NCBI GenBank assembly: GCA_015847255.1
Contig: JADLZK010002811.1
Location: forward strand, 1-64,000
Reading direction: 5' to 3'
Source of the DNA: Hyparrhenia diplandra
Lineage: Eukaryota > Streptophyta > Magnoliopsida > Poales > Poaceae
Length of the DNA: 64,000 bases
Under the pieces are notes generated by a model. The model saw only the letters and a list, made by a program, of their open reading frames with translations, was not told where the DNA came from and made no database searches. Position 1 is the first letter of the stretch. Every line of letters begins with the position of its first letter. This document shows positions 49,401 to 53,989 of the stretch, one piece after another. Made by a program: the position numbers and the translations under genes.

Positions 49401-51298
49401 CAATGGCAATGTCTCCAAGCCAAAGGCCAAGGGGAGTACTTGGGTTCTGGTCATCCTTGATGACTGCATTGGGAAACATGGAGCATATGCCGGTAGGGCT
49501 GCTATGAAATTTCATGTATCTCCATTATCCATACAAGTATATAGTTTCTATCTGTAGACTGATGTGTATTTATTTTCTCATCAAGATCCGCATAGCTCAA
49601 AGATACCGGGAGGACTTGTGTATGCGGCAAAGTGCACTTATGAACTCTGCTATATCTAACATTCAAAAAGATCTTCTTAGCCAACCTCTTCAGCTACTTT
49701 CCGGTGTTGACATTCTTGGTAATGCGAGTAGCGCTCTGAGTAACATGAGCAAGGGGATAGCTGCACTGTCTATGGACAAGAAATTTATTCAAGGCCGGAT
49801 GAGACAGGTTCAATCCTGTTTTTTGTTCCCTCTTTTACTATGCTTATGCATGTATTTGGCATACCAAATGCAGGATACATAAATAAGAGTCGCCATGCTT
49901 TTGATTTGTTCTCTTTTGAAAACTTTTGATTTGTTTTTCCAGGATAGCAAAGGTGTGGAAGACTTTGGGGATGTCATAAGAGATGGAGGTGGTGCTCTTG
50001 CAAAAGGCATCTTCAGAGGTGTCACAGGCATATTGACAAAGCCCATCGAGGGTGCAAAATCTTCTGGTGTTGAAGGTTTTGTGCAAGGAGTTGGAAAGGG
50101 TATAATTGGTGCAGCTGCACAACCAGTTAGTGGAGTTCTTGATCTTTTGTCAAAAACTACTGAAGGTGCCAATGCTGTAAAATGAAAATATCATCAGCGA
50201 TAATGGCTGAGGAGCAATTGCTGCGTAGGCGTCTCCCTCGAGCTATTGGTGGGGATAGTTTGCTGTATCCTTATGACGAGCACAAAGCTACCGGCCAGGT
50301 AATTAGTGATCTATCTAGACCAGATTTTTAATTTACTATGACAATCTCTCTGAGTTGGTGTCCTTCTGCAACTTTTTGACGTGAAGGCTATCTTGCATCT
50401 AGCTGAGTGTGCTACATTTCTTGGTCAAATTGATATTTTTAAAATCCGAGGAAAGTTTGCTTCTACCGATGCATATGAGGATCATTTTTTACTTCCCAAG
50501 GGGAAGATTCTTTTAATCACTCACAGAAGAGTACTATTGCTTCAGGTAAGACTTGTTTCTCTTATTATGCCATCTGTTTCACTTGTCACTCCAATTTTAA
50601 TCACATGCTTGCATGCTTTTCAGTTACCAATGATGACCCAGCGTAAGTTCAATCCTACAAAGGATCCTTGCTCAGTAATATGGGATGTATTATGGGATGA
50701 TCTGGTAACAGTGGAGATGACCCATGGGAAAAAAGATCCTCCAGGCTCCTTGCCTTCCAAGCTTATTTTGTACTTGAAAGCTAAACCTTCAAATTCGAAG
50801 GAAGTTGTTCGTTTGGTCAAGTGTAATCGAAGTTCGGATCAAGCAACTATCATTTACTCTGCAATTGACAAAGCTTATAAAGCTTACAGCCCAAACTGTT
50901 TGAAGGTATGTGAAGAACCTTGTGCACCGTAAGTGCACACGTATCCATATAATGAAATGAAATAGCATGGATGGCTGAACTCTGTGTGGCCAAACATAAT
51001 ACTGGATGCAAATTTCTTTCAGCAGTTTGCTAGTTACCTAATCTAAAGTATATTTTTCCTTGTTCTCTCAGTTTAAAGTAAATTGGTCTTTAAGTGTCTG
51101 CTGTCACAAACTTATTAAATTTATAGTTTAAACAACCCTGGATATTGCTATGTACTGAATGTGTACTGTAACGCTACTTGATTATAATCTGACACCTGAT
51201 CACAACATTTTCAGGAATTATTGAGAAGGAAGGTACCAAGGCCATATGCCCCTCGCCATAATAATGGTCGAGGTTTCCAAGACCTATCATTTGGTTAA
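5836..51298 (+). CDS. VPS13: VPS13 family bridge-like lipid-transfer protein (64 coding exons; six frame-disrupting indels)
   Basis: VPS13 proteins span membrane contact sites and carry glycerolipids between bilayers along a long hydrophobic groove. I traced 64 GT-AG exons from ATG 5836 to TAA 51296-51298, about 4,216 codons after correcting six indels, close to plant VPS13 length. Domains: chorein (residues ~1-130), VPS13 groove (~130-2000), Vps62/DUF946 repeats (~2000-2420), C2 (~2600-2740), VAB/SHR-BD (~2925-3760), ATG2-C-like helices (~3810-4040), PH-like (~4045-4190). The order and wording resemble Arabidopsis At1g48090 (VPS13M2 class; from memory). Frame breaks are at 16997-16998, 20475, 20677-20681, 26017, 26213-26217 and 50178-50181. 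As written the reading frame ends at 17005-17007. Exon coordinates are in the block entries that follow. Splice sites all look usable, so this is either a gene with sequence errors or a very young pseudogene. Confidence 0.9.
7383..8706. mobile_element. MULE-like element in VPS13 intron 2
   Basis: Inverted repeats of about 190 bp start GGTAAATTTGCTGTAGGA at 7383 and, inverted, at 8705/8706. Flanks carry a 9-bp duplication with one mismatch (caacattta at 7374-7382, taacattta at 8707-8715). This fits a Mutator-like non-autonomous element. The interior is AT-rich and partly self-complementary, with a 26-27-bp tandem duplication (tatcaaattgtagagctcac, 7631-7681), and has no coding signal. A Tourist MITE is nested at 8225-8471. 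Confidence 0.7.
8225..8471. mobile_element. Tourist-like MITE nested in the intron-2 MULE
   Basis: The 247-bp element has terminal inverted repeats GGTTCCGTTTGGATCC / GGCCCCATTTGGATCC and a TAA duplication (8222-8224 and 8472-8474). A three-base TWA duplication with GTTTGGATCC ends is typical of PIF/Harbinger-derived Tourist MITEs. Confidence 0.7.
8687..8828. repeat. 71-bp tandem duplication across the MULE right end
   Basis: Copies 8687-8757 and 8758-8828 both start gtcctacagcaaatttaccc and end ctgctcatgta. Each contains the last bases of the MULE, its target duplication and host intron. The copies differ at a few bases. Confidence 0.75.
10066..10118 (-). repeat. LINE/SINE 3'-end fragment (poly-T, then tacagcagg motif)
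   Basis: A run of 17-18 T is followed by gag...aatacagcaggggag, the complement of the 3' tail seen at 27160, 30620 and 40110. Similar minus-strand tails lie near 10690-10725 and 22939-22980. Confidence 0.4.
10690..10725 (-). repeat. LINE/SINE 3'-end fragment
   Basis: tttcttttttgaaccgaaat is followed by gcagcaggggac, the same tail family as 10066-10118, in VPS13 intron 6. Confidence 0.3.
11264..12343 (-). mobile_element. hAT element in VPS13 intron 6 (8-bp target duplication)
   Basis: Termini CCCTGTTTTAAAGG and, inverted, CACCTTTAAAACAGGG enclose 1,080 bp. Perfect 8-bp direct repeats GCGTGGAC flank it (11256-11263, 12344-12351), the hAT signature. Both ends carry GC-rich aaggcgaccgcc subterminal repeats. 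A BED zinc-finger exon remains on the minus strand; the catalytic transposase part is gone, so the element cannot move itself. Confidence 0.85.
11528..11764 (-). pseudogene. Truncated hAT transposase: BED zinc-finger remnant
   Basis: The minus-strand frame reads MASSDPGWKYAYWPDLCNKD, then VTCTLCGHSFFGGIKRLKQH and LAGGFGDTKVC. The pair CxxC...HxxxxH is the BED-type zinc finger at the N-terminus of grass hAT transposases, followed by the start of the linker (TIRKEMRDDLE). It ends about 80 residues in; no RNase-H-like DDE domain or hAT dimerisation region follows. Confidence 0.75.
14174..16082. repeat. VPS13 intron 11: composite repeat DNA
   Basis: The left edge (14184 onward, ctccgtcagttccaaattat) resembles a broken Stowaway MITE end. 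At 14400-14850 a GC-rich block contains two imperfect copies of a gagggagggttccgc...cagccgtcatcac segment (about 14508-14570 and 14586-14640). Around 14890-15010 and 15780-15900 acccaatgggt-type motifs recur, suggesting one interrupted element. ORFs here are short, overlap on both strands and match nothing I recognise. Confidence 0.35.
16702..20721 (+). CDS. VPS13: VPS13 exons 14-17, with three frame-disrupting indels
   Basis: Exons: 16702-17055, 17812-17925, 20430-20526, 20653-20721. Exon 14 reads in frame to ATKLYPKSTR, then two extra bases (ga, 16997-16998) precede CDVTLKYCGLSSPEGSLAQ; unshifted, a TAA follows at 17005-17007. Exon 15 is clean (from SVISEGKSNALDIS to KISPCHVT). Exon 16 is 97 bases where 96 fit: one extra a at 20475-20476 separates FMEFIKF from SNAVSPTVTMETATALQ. 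Exon 17 has one extra g in the run at 20677-20681 between LKLEQVTRR and AQEQLQLVLEEQS. Shifted and unshifted halves both match the family, so the indels are recent or artefactual. Confidence 0.8.
18030..18115 (+). repeat. RTE LINE 3'-end fragment in intron 15
   Basis: The segment gggtttcaactctagcctac, then cccaacttgcttgggactga and a ttgg-rich tail, is the diagnostic 3' end also found at 20280-20352 and, inverted, at 45614-45680. Confidence 0.5.
18328..18420. repeat. Stowaway-like MITE fragment
   Basis: TA (18326-18327) is followed by ctccctccagtcacatataa, a Stowaway left terminus. No matching right terminus was found. Confidence 0.3.
19473..20352 (+). mobile_element. 5'-truncated RTE LINE in VPS13 intron 15
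   Basis: The segment ends in the RTE 3' terminus (ctagcctaccccaactagtt ... ggctatgttgttgttgttgt). It encodes the last part of reverse transcriptase in broken frames: HTRRDRVWNEEIRDRVGVAP and LIQHRLRWFGHVQRRPP. Homology to the full copy at 45614-49011 begins near 19505. Its left edge carries an inverted copy of the element's own tail (caacaacaacaacatagc, 19475-19492), which hints at an inversion during insertion. No clean target duplication was seen. Confidence 0.7.
21069..23203 (+). CDS. VPS13: VPS13 exons 18-22: groove continues
   Basis: Exons: 21069-21189, 21258-21470, 22251-22478, 22591-22700, 23107-23203. These read FGLDIDLDAPKVRIPLTAN, then YSGFYITGRDMAAFLICDLA, IKVPHPNYPSTRVSFQVPNL, ESEFSPNYQRCC and MASRQVFEVPPTSVGGSLYS. 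The second exon of this group keeps the family phrase LDFGHFTLHT at its border. All five are in phase and free of stops. Part of this block (GIGYSQAEWHTCYVVLSGMY) is a PH-like segment found in the mid-region of this plant VPS13 class; that label is inference. Confidence 0.88.
22939..22980 (-). repeat. LINE/SINE 3'-end fragment in intron 21
   Basis: Poly-T is followed by gaactgaaaatacagcaggt, the same tail family as 10066-10118. Confidence 0.35.
23445..23783 (+). repeat. 5' LTR of the gag-only element
   Basis: Starts TGTCATG and ends CATAACA. Near-identical to 24790-25127. Contains a TA-rich tatatatatatttg tract near 23620 that may serve as a TATA region. Confidence 0.85.
23842..24759 (+). 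CDS. Gag-like protein with two IQ motifs (305 aa)
   Basis: Residues 1-75 are a Ty3/gypsy-type gag fold: MDFPKFEGKSDPLTFINQCE, then KVWLVSRHLEDGARLWFR and AWRRFTELLRLHFG. Residues 115-126 (LQAAARGLLARR) and 157-168 (LQAAARGFLVRH) fit the IQ calmodulin-binding pattern. Residues 175-230 are serine/proline-rich and probably disordered, and a short coiled-coil-like stretch follows. There is no CCHC knuckle. Gag normally packages element RNA into particles; IQ motifs are not a usual part of it and suggest capture of a host IQ-containing exon or convergence. The ORF is uninterrupted. Confidence 0.75.
   Translation: MDFPKFEGKSDPLTFINQCESYFHRQHIMEEEKVWLVSRHLEDGARLWFRQVQKDEGTPAWRRFTELLRLHFGSPPADDAFSALAEGLHQTSTTLHRIMVVLKARVARDLAATRLQAAARGLLARRRVQSLRGVQRLAVISRAITWPSSEEWAAVRLQAAARGFLVRHTIRKMGAAIKPAPSMRRSSSAHTPPLANTMPPIAAPSSPQHSADSILSPMAEAETTMADLAKLTKSLTASSSDMQGQVAALQQERPAAASFSGSRGSGHGDHQGDRPPHFQKPAVGLFPWDPGRCRHLPRPLSSIAA
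24790..25127 (+). repeat. 3' LTR of the gag-only element
   Basis: Preceded by the polypurine tract ending at 24789 and followed by the TGTAG target duplication. Confidence 0.85.
25365..25437 (+). repeat. LINE 3'-end-like fragment in intron 22
   Basis: tttctttatgatgacacgta, then gctttctgcc and gagaaaaaaaat resemble the tail family at 27160 and 30620 in a diverged form. Confidence 0.25.
25978..26494 (+). CDS. VPS13: VPS13 exons 23-25, with two one-base deletions
   Basis: Exons: 25978-26075, 26169-26308, 26429-26494. Exon 23 reads ALELTSTLIIEFR, loses one a at about 26017, and resumes as EIEKAMWMKTLVQATYQAS. Exon 24 reads TPPDVNILGDPVSHP, loses one c in the run at 26213-26217, and resumes as ESSTPRLNSLGSVDLVVNGS. 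Their lengths (98 and 140) are each one short of a multiple of three while the flanking phases demand multiples of three. Exon 25 (LNRKSNDPQELLMLELLGNG) is clean. Confidence 0.8.
26574..26666. repeat. Small MITE-like element, family A copy 1 (intron 25)
   Basis: Terminal inverted repeats agtgttattagatcg and agtgttatcagatcg enclose about 90 bp with gattagtcgtccgat-type motifs. The same kind of ends occur at 34546-34680. No clear target duplication. Confidence 0.35.
27061..27210 (+). repeat. LINE/SINE 3'-end fragment in intron 25
   Basis: Ends with tacaatgatatgcagctctc, ctgcatattcgagaaa and an A-rich tract. This is the plus-strand form of the tail seen at 10066, 22939, 30620, 40110 and 40700. 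Confidence 0.4.
28045..35384 (+). CDS. VPS13: VPS13 exons 26-37: central groove, intact
   Basis: Exons: 28045-28509, 28660-28980, 30020-30151, 30940-31053, 31127-31311, 31627-31735, 31817-31960, 32280-32555, 32868-33485, 33620-33829, 34902-35005, 35089-35384. All splice in phase without a stop. Exon 26 is acidic and low in complexity (LTDFTPDQNFNLHDSQIPNF), probably a disordered loop. Exon 34 (618 bases, SIHDIRPDRKSEMRLMLGSY) is the second-longest coding exon. Exon 37 ends in the lead to the Vps62 region. This part builds the extended beta-groove through which lipid moves. The clean frame across about 2.6 kb of coding sequence argues against long-standing pseudogene status. Confidence 0.9.
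29563..29752 (+). mobile_element. tRNA-derived SINE of grass type in intron 27
   Basis: An A-box-like tggtgcaagtggtagtgctc and a B-box gggttcaagccc sit about 40 bases apart at the 5' end, followed by a conserved body (gggtaaggctaggcgc, cccttccctagaccccgc) and a terminal T-run. From memory it matches the common Poaceae SINE family (PoaS/ZmSINE type). The acceptor stem cannot pair, so it is not a tRNA gene. A minus-strand fragment of the same family lies at 35935-35975. Confidence 0.7.
30180..30381. mobile_element. Stowaway MITE in intron 28
   Basis: A complete 202-bp element from ctcccttcttccgaatttat to tagaatggaggga+g, with TA duplications at 30178-30179 and 30382-30383. CTCCCT..AGGGAG ends with a TA target are the Stowaway (Tc1/mariner MITE) hallmark. 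It begins only 28 bases after the exon 28 donor. Confidence 0.75.
30620..30855 (+). repeat. LINE 3'-end fragment in intron 28
   Basis: The segment ends in gaagcgcagttctcctgcgt and tttcgaggaaaaaaa, the same tail as at 27160 and 40143, preceded by about 180 bp of GC-rich sequence resembling an L1 3' UTR. It stops about 85 bases before exon 29. Confidence 0.4.
34507..34800. repeat. Intron 35: 33-bp direct repeats flanking a small MITE-like element (family A copy 2)
   Basis: The phrase acatgcaatgcaaccataca (extending to ttttatgcactt) occurs at about 34508-34540 and 34759-34791. Between them, 34546-34680 is bounded by inverted ends gttatcaagtc and, inverted, gttatcaaatc, similar to 26574-26666. 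Confidence 0.35.
35479..37937 (+). CDS. VPS13: VPS13 exons 38-42: Vps62/DUF946 repeats
   Basis: Exons: 35479-35563, 36474-36782, 36901-37287, 37372-37687, 37779-37937. The hallmark pattern of tryptophan, then proline, glycine and LG recurs: NLTFWRPQAPSNYVILGDCV, CSIWIPVPPPGYLALGCVV, FSIWRPLPCFGFASVGDCIT and IFFWYPVPPPGYASLGCIV. This is the Vps62 (DUF946) beta-repeat found in plant and fungal VPS13/VPS62 relatives and absent from the human proteins. The frame is open throughout. The binding partner of this module is not known to me. Confidence 0.88.
35935..35975 (-). repeat. SINE fragment in intron 38
   Basis: aagggcgtacccagtgctgt then aggctcctgca is the inverted 3' part of the grass SINE family seen at 29563-29752. 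Confidence 0.35.
38055..40928 (+). CDS. VPS13: VPS13 exons 43-48: C2 domain
   Basis: Exons: 38055-38218, 38319-38499, 38585-38860, 38947-39147, 39572-39626, 40798-40928. Exons 45-48 form a C2-like beta-sandwich: YYVVVQIFESKGLPIIDDGN, then KWNEHFIFEVPEQ and GKGEVLGSLSIPIG. Arabidopsis At1g48090 is annotated as a calcium-dependent lipid-binding protein because of this region. Acidic calcium ligands are only partly visible (IIDDGN), so calcium dependence is uncertain. The donor after exon 45 is gttgta, a weak but legal GT site. Confidence 0.82.
39627..40797 (+). repeat. VPS13 intron 47 with two LINE/SINE tails
   Basis: Two plus-strand tails of the recurrent family lie here: 40110-40181 (ggtacacagctctcctgtgt, then ttgagaaaaaaa) and 40700-40751 (gatacaaaactcttctgtgt, then caagagaaaaag). 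The rest of this 1.17-kb intron shows no structure I recognise. Confidence 0.4.
41040..45550 (+). CDS. VPS13: VPS13 exons 49-57: VAB (SHR-BD) adaptor-binding region
   Basis: Exons: 41040-41549, 41690-42505, 42712-42788, 43155-43623, 43708-43794, 44256-44411, 44494-44678, 44760-45293, 45373-45550. The VAB region recognises organelle adaptors in yeast VPS13. Landmarks are LPSGWRWTSPWKIERSNFVD, KTLRLFVPYWIKNHSSIPLS, VVNLLPRALLINRIGRSIFL and WRNLLPNSSASFFWEDLSRR, which are the repeated N-hydrophobic strands of SHR-BD. Exon 50 (816 bases) is the longest coding exon. Exon 52 has a serine/arginine-rich insert (KYSSKSLVRRGTMSQRN). The frame is intact in all nine exons. The exon 57 donor is followed within 45 bases by the target duplication of the RTE insertion. 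Confidence 0.88.
45596..45613. repeat. 18-bp target site duplication, left copy
   Basis: TGTATATAGATATTAATA directly precedes the RTE (CAA)n tail; the identical copy is at 49012-49029. Confidence 0.9.
45752..47520 (-). pseudogene. RTE LINE reverse transcriptase, frame-broken
   Basis: Pieces in shifting frames include LKDEEIKDEMARVL (47314-47520), WWALEKHKVPTKYITLIKDM and SINIGLHQGS (46572-46757), the catalytic FADD box (codons at 46515-46526), and the C-terminal domain TRRDRVRNEDIRDRVGVAPI, LIQHRLRWFGHVQRRPP and GRGRPRLTWDEAVKRDLKGW (45752-46345). Although the FADD box is intact, frameshifts between the pieces rule out a working enzyme as written. Confidence 0.8.
47817..48467 (-). pseudogene. 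RTE LINE endonuclease domain
   Basis: A 216-residue open frame on the minus strand shows endonuclease/exonuclease/phosphatase motifs: NGVGILIDRSLKDGVVDVRR, LNVISAYAPQVG, EKLFIGDLNGHVG (the GD.N motif) and HSSQIDFILARRED (the QIDF/ILxRR part). The catalytic N-terminal glutamate region lies upstream of this ORF in a disrupted frame. It nicks target DNA for target-primed reverse transcription in intact elements. Confidence 0.8.
49012..49029. repeat. 18-bp target site duplication, right copy
   Basis: Identical to 45596-45613, directly after the 5' end of the minus-strand LINE. Confidence 0.9.
49145..50298 (+). CDS. VPS13: VPS13 exons 58-61: ATG2-C-like helical region, one indel
   Basis: Exons: 49145-49287, 49366-49492, 49586-49807, 49943-50298. 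This is the conserved C-terminal helical part: RPRGVLGFWSSLMTALGNME, QPLQLLSGVDILGNASSALS and a glycine-rich amphipathic stretch AKGIFRGVTGILTKPIEGAK. Related helices in VPS13/ATG2 bind membrane or lipid droplets. In exon 61 one a is missing from the run at 50178-50181, so GANAVK is followed by TGA; with one more a it would continue KISSAIMAEEQLLRRRLPRA. Exon length 356 (one short of 357) agrees. Confidence 0.85.
50387..51298 (+). CDS. VPS13: VPS13 exons 62-64: PH-like C-terminus and stop
   Basis: Exons: 50387-50545, 50624-50905, 51215-51298. The region reads FKIRGKFASTDAYEDHFLLP, KGKILLITHRRVLLLQ and YLKAKPSNSKEVVRLVKCN, ending in the helix ATIIYSAIDKAYKAY, a PH-like fold that positions the C-terminal end on the acceptor membrane. 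The last exon encodes a basic tail (ELLRRKVPRPYAPRHNNGRG) and stops at TAA 51296-51298. The frame is open. Confidence 0.88.
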
Positions 51299-52114
51299 AA
51301 GATCAACGCAAATGTGCACTTCTATATTGTGCTAAAAACAGTAGAAAATTTTGTGTTATTGATATGTGTTAATAGTATGATACAAGCAAACACCATAGGA
51401 TGAAGGTAAGCACACTTGAGTACAGTTTTGTTTCACAAAAGAAAAAAAAAGAATAATTTATTTTCTCCAATGTCTTAAGTTGTTCACAATTCTGGGCAGC
51501 ACTATATGGCTGTGCTGAATTGCAGTGTATATTTGTTTTGCAGGTATTTTACCTTAAGTAATTTGCCAGGCAAATGATATATTCAACATGTGAACTATAT
51601 CAGAGGATAGGTTCTTTTTGCCTTCATGTAAATAATAGATTTTAGGAGGCACCGCTATGGTCATGTAAATGTGAGCATGTCTGTGATTAAAAAAAAAATA
51701 GTGCAAATTATGCATGCAATACCCTTGCTACTGTTCTTGTTGCAATGTGATGTTCTGTTGTTCCGATCATAGGAGAACTCCATGGTCATGCAATGCTCAT
51801 TACAAGCATTTAATACCCTTGTTGTGATGTGGAGATCCATGTCCTCAATGTACTTCCAAGTGATCAACTTCATTGGCCCAATATCGAGCTTTTCCCTCAC
51901 AAACAGCACAGATTGGTAGAAATCAAAATGAAATGAGATTCAAGAATTATTATCCAACCCTTGATTCCTAAGCCACAGATAAGGATTAGTGGGTCTAGCA
52001 TTCTTCAATTGAAACCCTAAATTAATATAGTTATGATTCCTCTAGACTTCATGATCATAAATATATGGCTCTCTTTTCATTGTTACTCTCAAACTGTGGT
52101 GATGCCGCATCAGG
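51299..52114 (+). other. VPS13 3' UTR and downstream flank
   Basis: AT-rich sequence without coding signal. No strong AATAAA is seen; near-upstream A/T-rich elements at 51440-51465 and 51627-51640 could direct polyadenylation. The minus-strand ORF at 51661-51909 has no recognisable domain. Confidence 0.35.
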
Positions 52115-52123
52115 TATCGTCTT

Positions 52124-53374
52124 GGGAGAATTAGGTAGAAGGTCTTGGAAAAATGTTGCTTTAGGTATTGGGCTTTTTTTTTTTTTCCTCCGAATTTGGG
52201 TGGAAGGCTTCGAAACAAAATTTTGTTAGCTAGAAAGCCTTCCATCCATTTGGAGCACTTGACAGTGTTAAGTAGGGGATAAAAAGATGATTTTACCCCT
52301 TGTCAAAAAAATGAAAAACAGAATTCCGATTGTTTTTAATATTTTGAGTATATGTATCCGAGTCAAGATCGACTTCGTCTCCAGCTGATCTGACATAGAT
52401 GACTTGTTTAAAAGTGGACACAAGTTTGAATTGGAACTGACTGAAAATGAGAACAGAGATCTCATTGCTGCTAATTTCAGAACTCATACCGATGGATCAG
52501 TGTCGAGATTAGGCAGCCGAAGACAGAACCGTGAGACTGAAGCGTTCATCGATCTGCGCAGCACAATAGCTGCAGGTCTCACACAAGTGTCAAGGGGTAT
52601 ATAAATTATTATTAATCGTGGTTGGTGCCTCAAGTACCAAGGTTTGGCATCTTCTGACGCAATAATTGATGGTATCTCTCCGAGGACGGTAAAGGAGCAC
52701 ATTTCGAATAGTATAATAGAAAGGAGAAAATTTTGAGTGAGAGAACAATACATTTGTGCAGTACGGCAAGAGCAGGAATCGCATATTTTTCTGAAGGATG
52801 TGAGGACTCGCCCGCTGAAAACAAATCACACGAATCAGTTCGTCTCCTGCAGCCCTGCAAAACTATCTATCTACTTGATCTAACTCACCACATGTTCTTT
52901 AGACCCATATCATCATAAACGAGCACATCAGCGTCCCTCTGCCCGTCCTCGATCAGGTCGTCTAGATGCAGCTGCCGCAACGTCAGTTCGATGTCGCTGC
53001 TCCACTGATCACCTCCCCAAGCGAAGGGGGCGCCGCCAGCTCACCGGCTTGGCCACCGGCGTTGGCCATGCCGCGTTGGTCTTTTTCTTTTTCTTCGGTT
53101 TCAGTCGGGTCGGGGCCGATCCGGGGCTGAAGGGAAGGGGAGCCGCTCGCGCTGGGTCACGGGACCGCCAGCGCTGCTTGGCTTGGGTGGGAGGGGGGTA
53201 CAATAGGGATTTTGCAAGGCCCAGAGTGCCAACACTAATAGACTTAAGTAACAGAATGGACGGAAGGCCTATTAGCTAACAAAATTTCCGTTCGAAGTCT
53301 TCCACCTAAATTCAGAAGAAAAAAGCCCAATACCTAAACCAATATTTTTCCAGGGTCTTCCTCCTAATTCTCCC
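52124..53374. mobile_element. Mutator-like element downstream of VPS13, possible Pack-MULE
   Basis: Inverted repeats of about 125-130 bp start GGGAGAATTAGG at both ends. A 9-bp duplication with one mismatch flanks them (tatcgtctt 52115-52123, tatggtctt 53375-53383). No transposase is seen. The interior is mixed: AT-rich at 52260-52880 and GC-rich at 52920-53200. On the minus strand the GC-rich part looks exon-like, with an open frame SDIELTLRQLHLDDLIEDGQ, a donor at 52888 and a candidate acceptor near 52858. The source gene is not recognised. Confidence 0.75.
52889..53069 (-). pseudogene. Exon-like captured segment in the downstream MULE
   Basis: From a minus-strand ATG at 53069 the frame starts MANAGGQAGELAAP and breaks after a C-run near 53030. 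A second frame (WSSDIELTLRQLHLDDLIED, then QRDADVLVYDDMGLKNM) runs to a gtgagt donor. Codon use and the donor suggest host coding sequence, but I recognise no family. It could equally be chance in GC-rich DNA. Confidence 0.3.
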
Positions 53375-53383
53375 TATGGTCTT

Positions 53384-53989
53384 CCCTTCTCTTCCACCAT
53401 CGTTGCTGGCACCTTGACCATGACCACATTCTCTCCTAGGAGGGATCTTGCCACGACCCACCCCTGAGGAACATTGACACTACTCAACTCCTCTAAGACC
53501 ACATCTAAGAGCCCTTTTTTTTTTAACCTCTTCTCACCTATACGACTTCGTTTCGCGTCCATCTATCAAGATAAGGCATAGAACTCAATAAGGATATTGT
53601 TTACCTCTTCTCACCTGTACAGCTTAGTTTCGCCCAGCTATCAAGATCAGGCATAGAACTCAAAAAGGATGTTGTTTTTAAAGGCTGACAATACATTAGA
53701 AGAGGATTGAGTAGATTTTTTTAAATCAATACTTGGACTTGTAGATGTTTTTCAAATCAAAACCTGAACTTTAGGTGCCCAAACCGCGGAATGCATGGAG
53801 TGCATAGTCATGGAGCCTTATGTCCTAGTAGTAATTTGAAACCTACTCCCTCTATCCCAAAATAGATATCATTCTTGCTTCTAGAGAAGTCAACGTTTTT
53901 AAATTGTCGGCAATTATATATTAAAATATATAAATATTTATGCTAAGTAATTAGTATCATCGGAAAGATCTTTAAGTCTTGCCTTCATA
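53384..53989. repeat. Gap with a 75-bp tandem duplication and a Stowaway fragment
   Basis: Two copies of a segment beginning cctcttctcacct and ending aactcaa.aaggat.ttgtt lie at 53527-53601 and 53605-53678. At 53851 tactccctctatcccaaaat is a Stowaway left end, without a matching right end. No gene is seen. Confidence 0.45.

Noticed and set aside
53374..53562. Minus-strand ORF of 62 codons with protein-like wording
   Set aside because: No recognisable domain or splice context. It overlaps the MULE border and repeat DNA.
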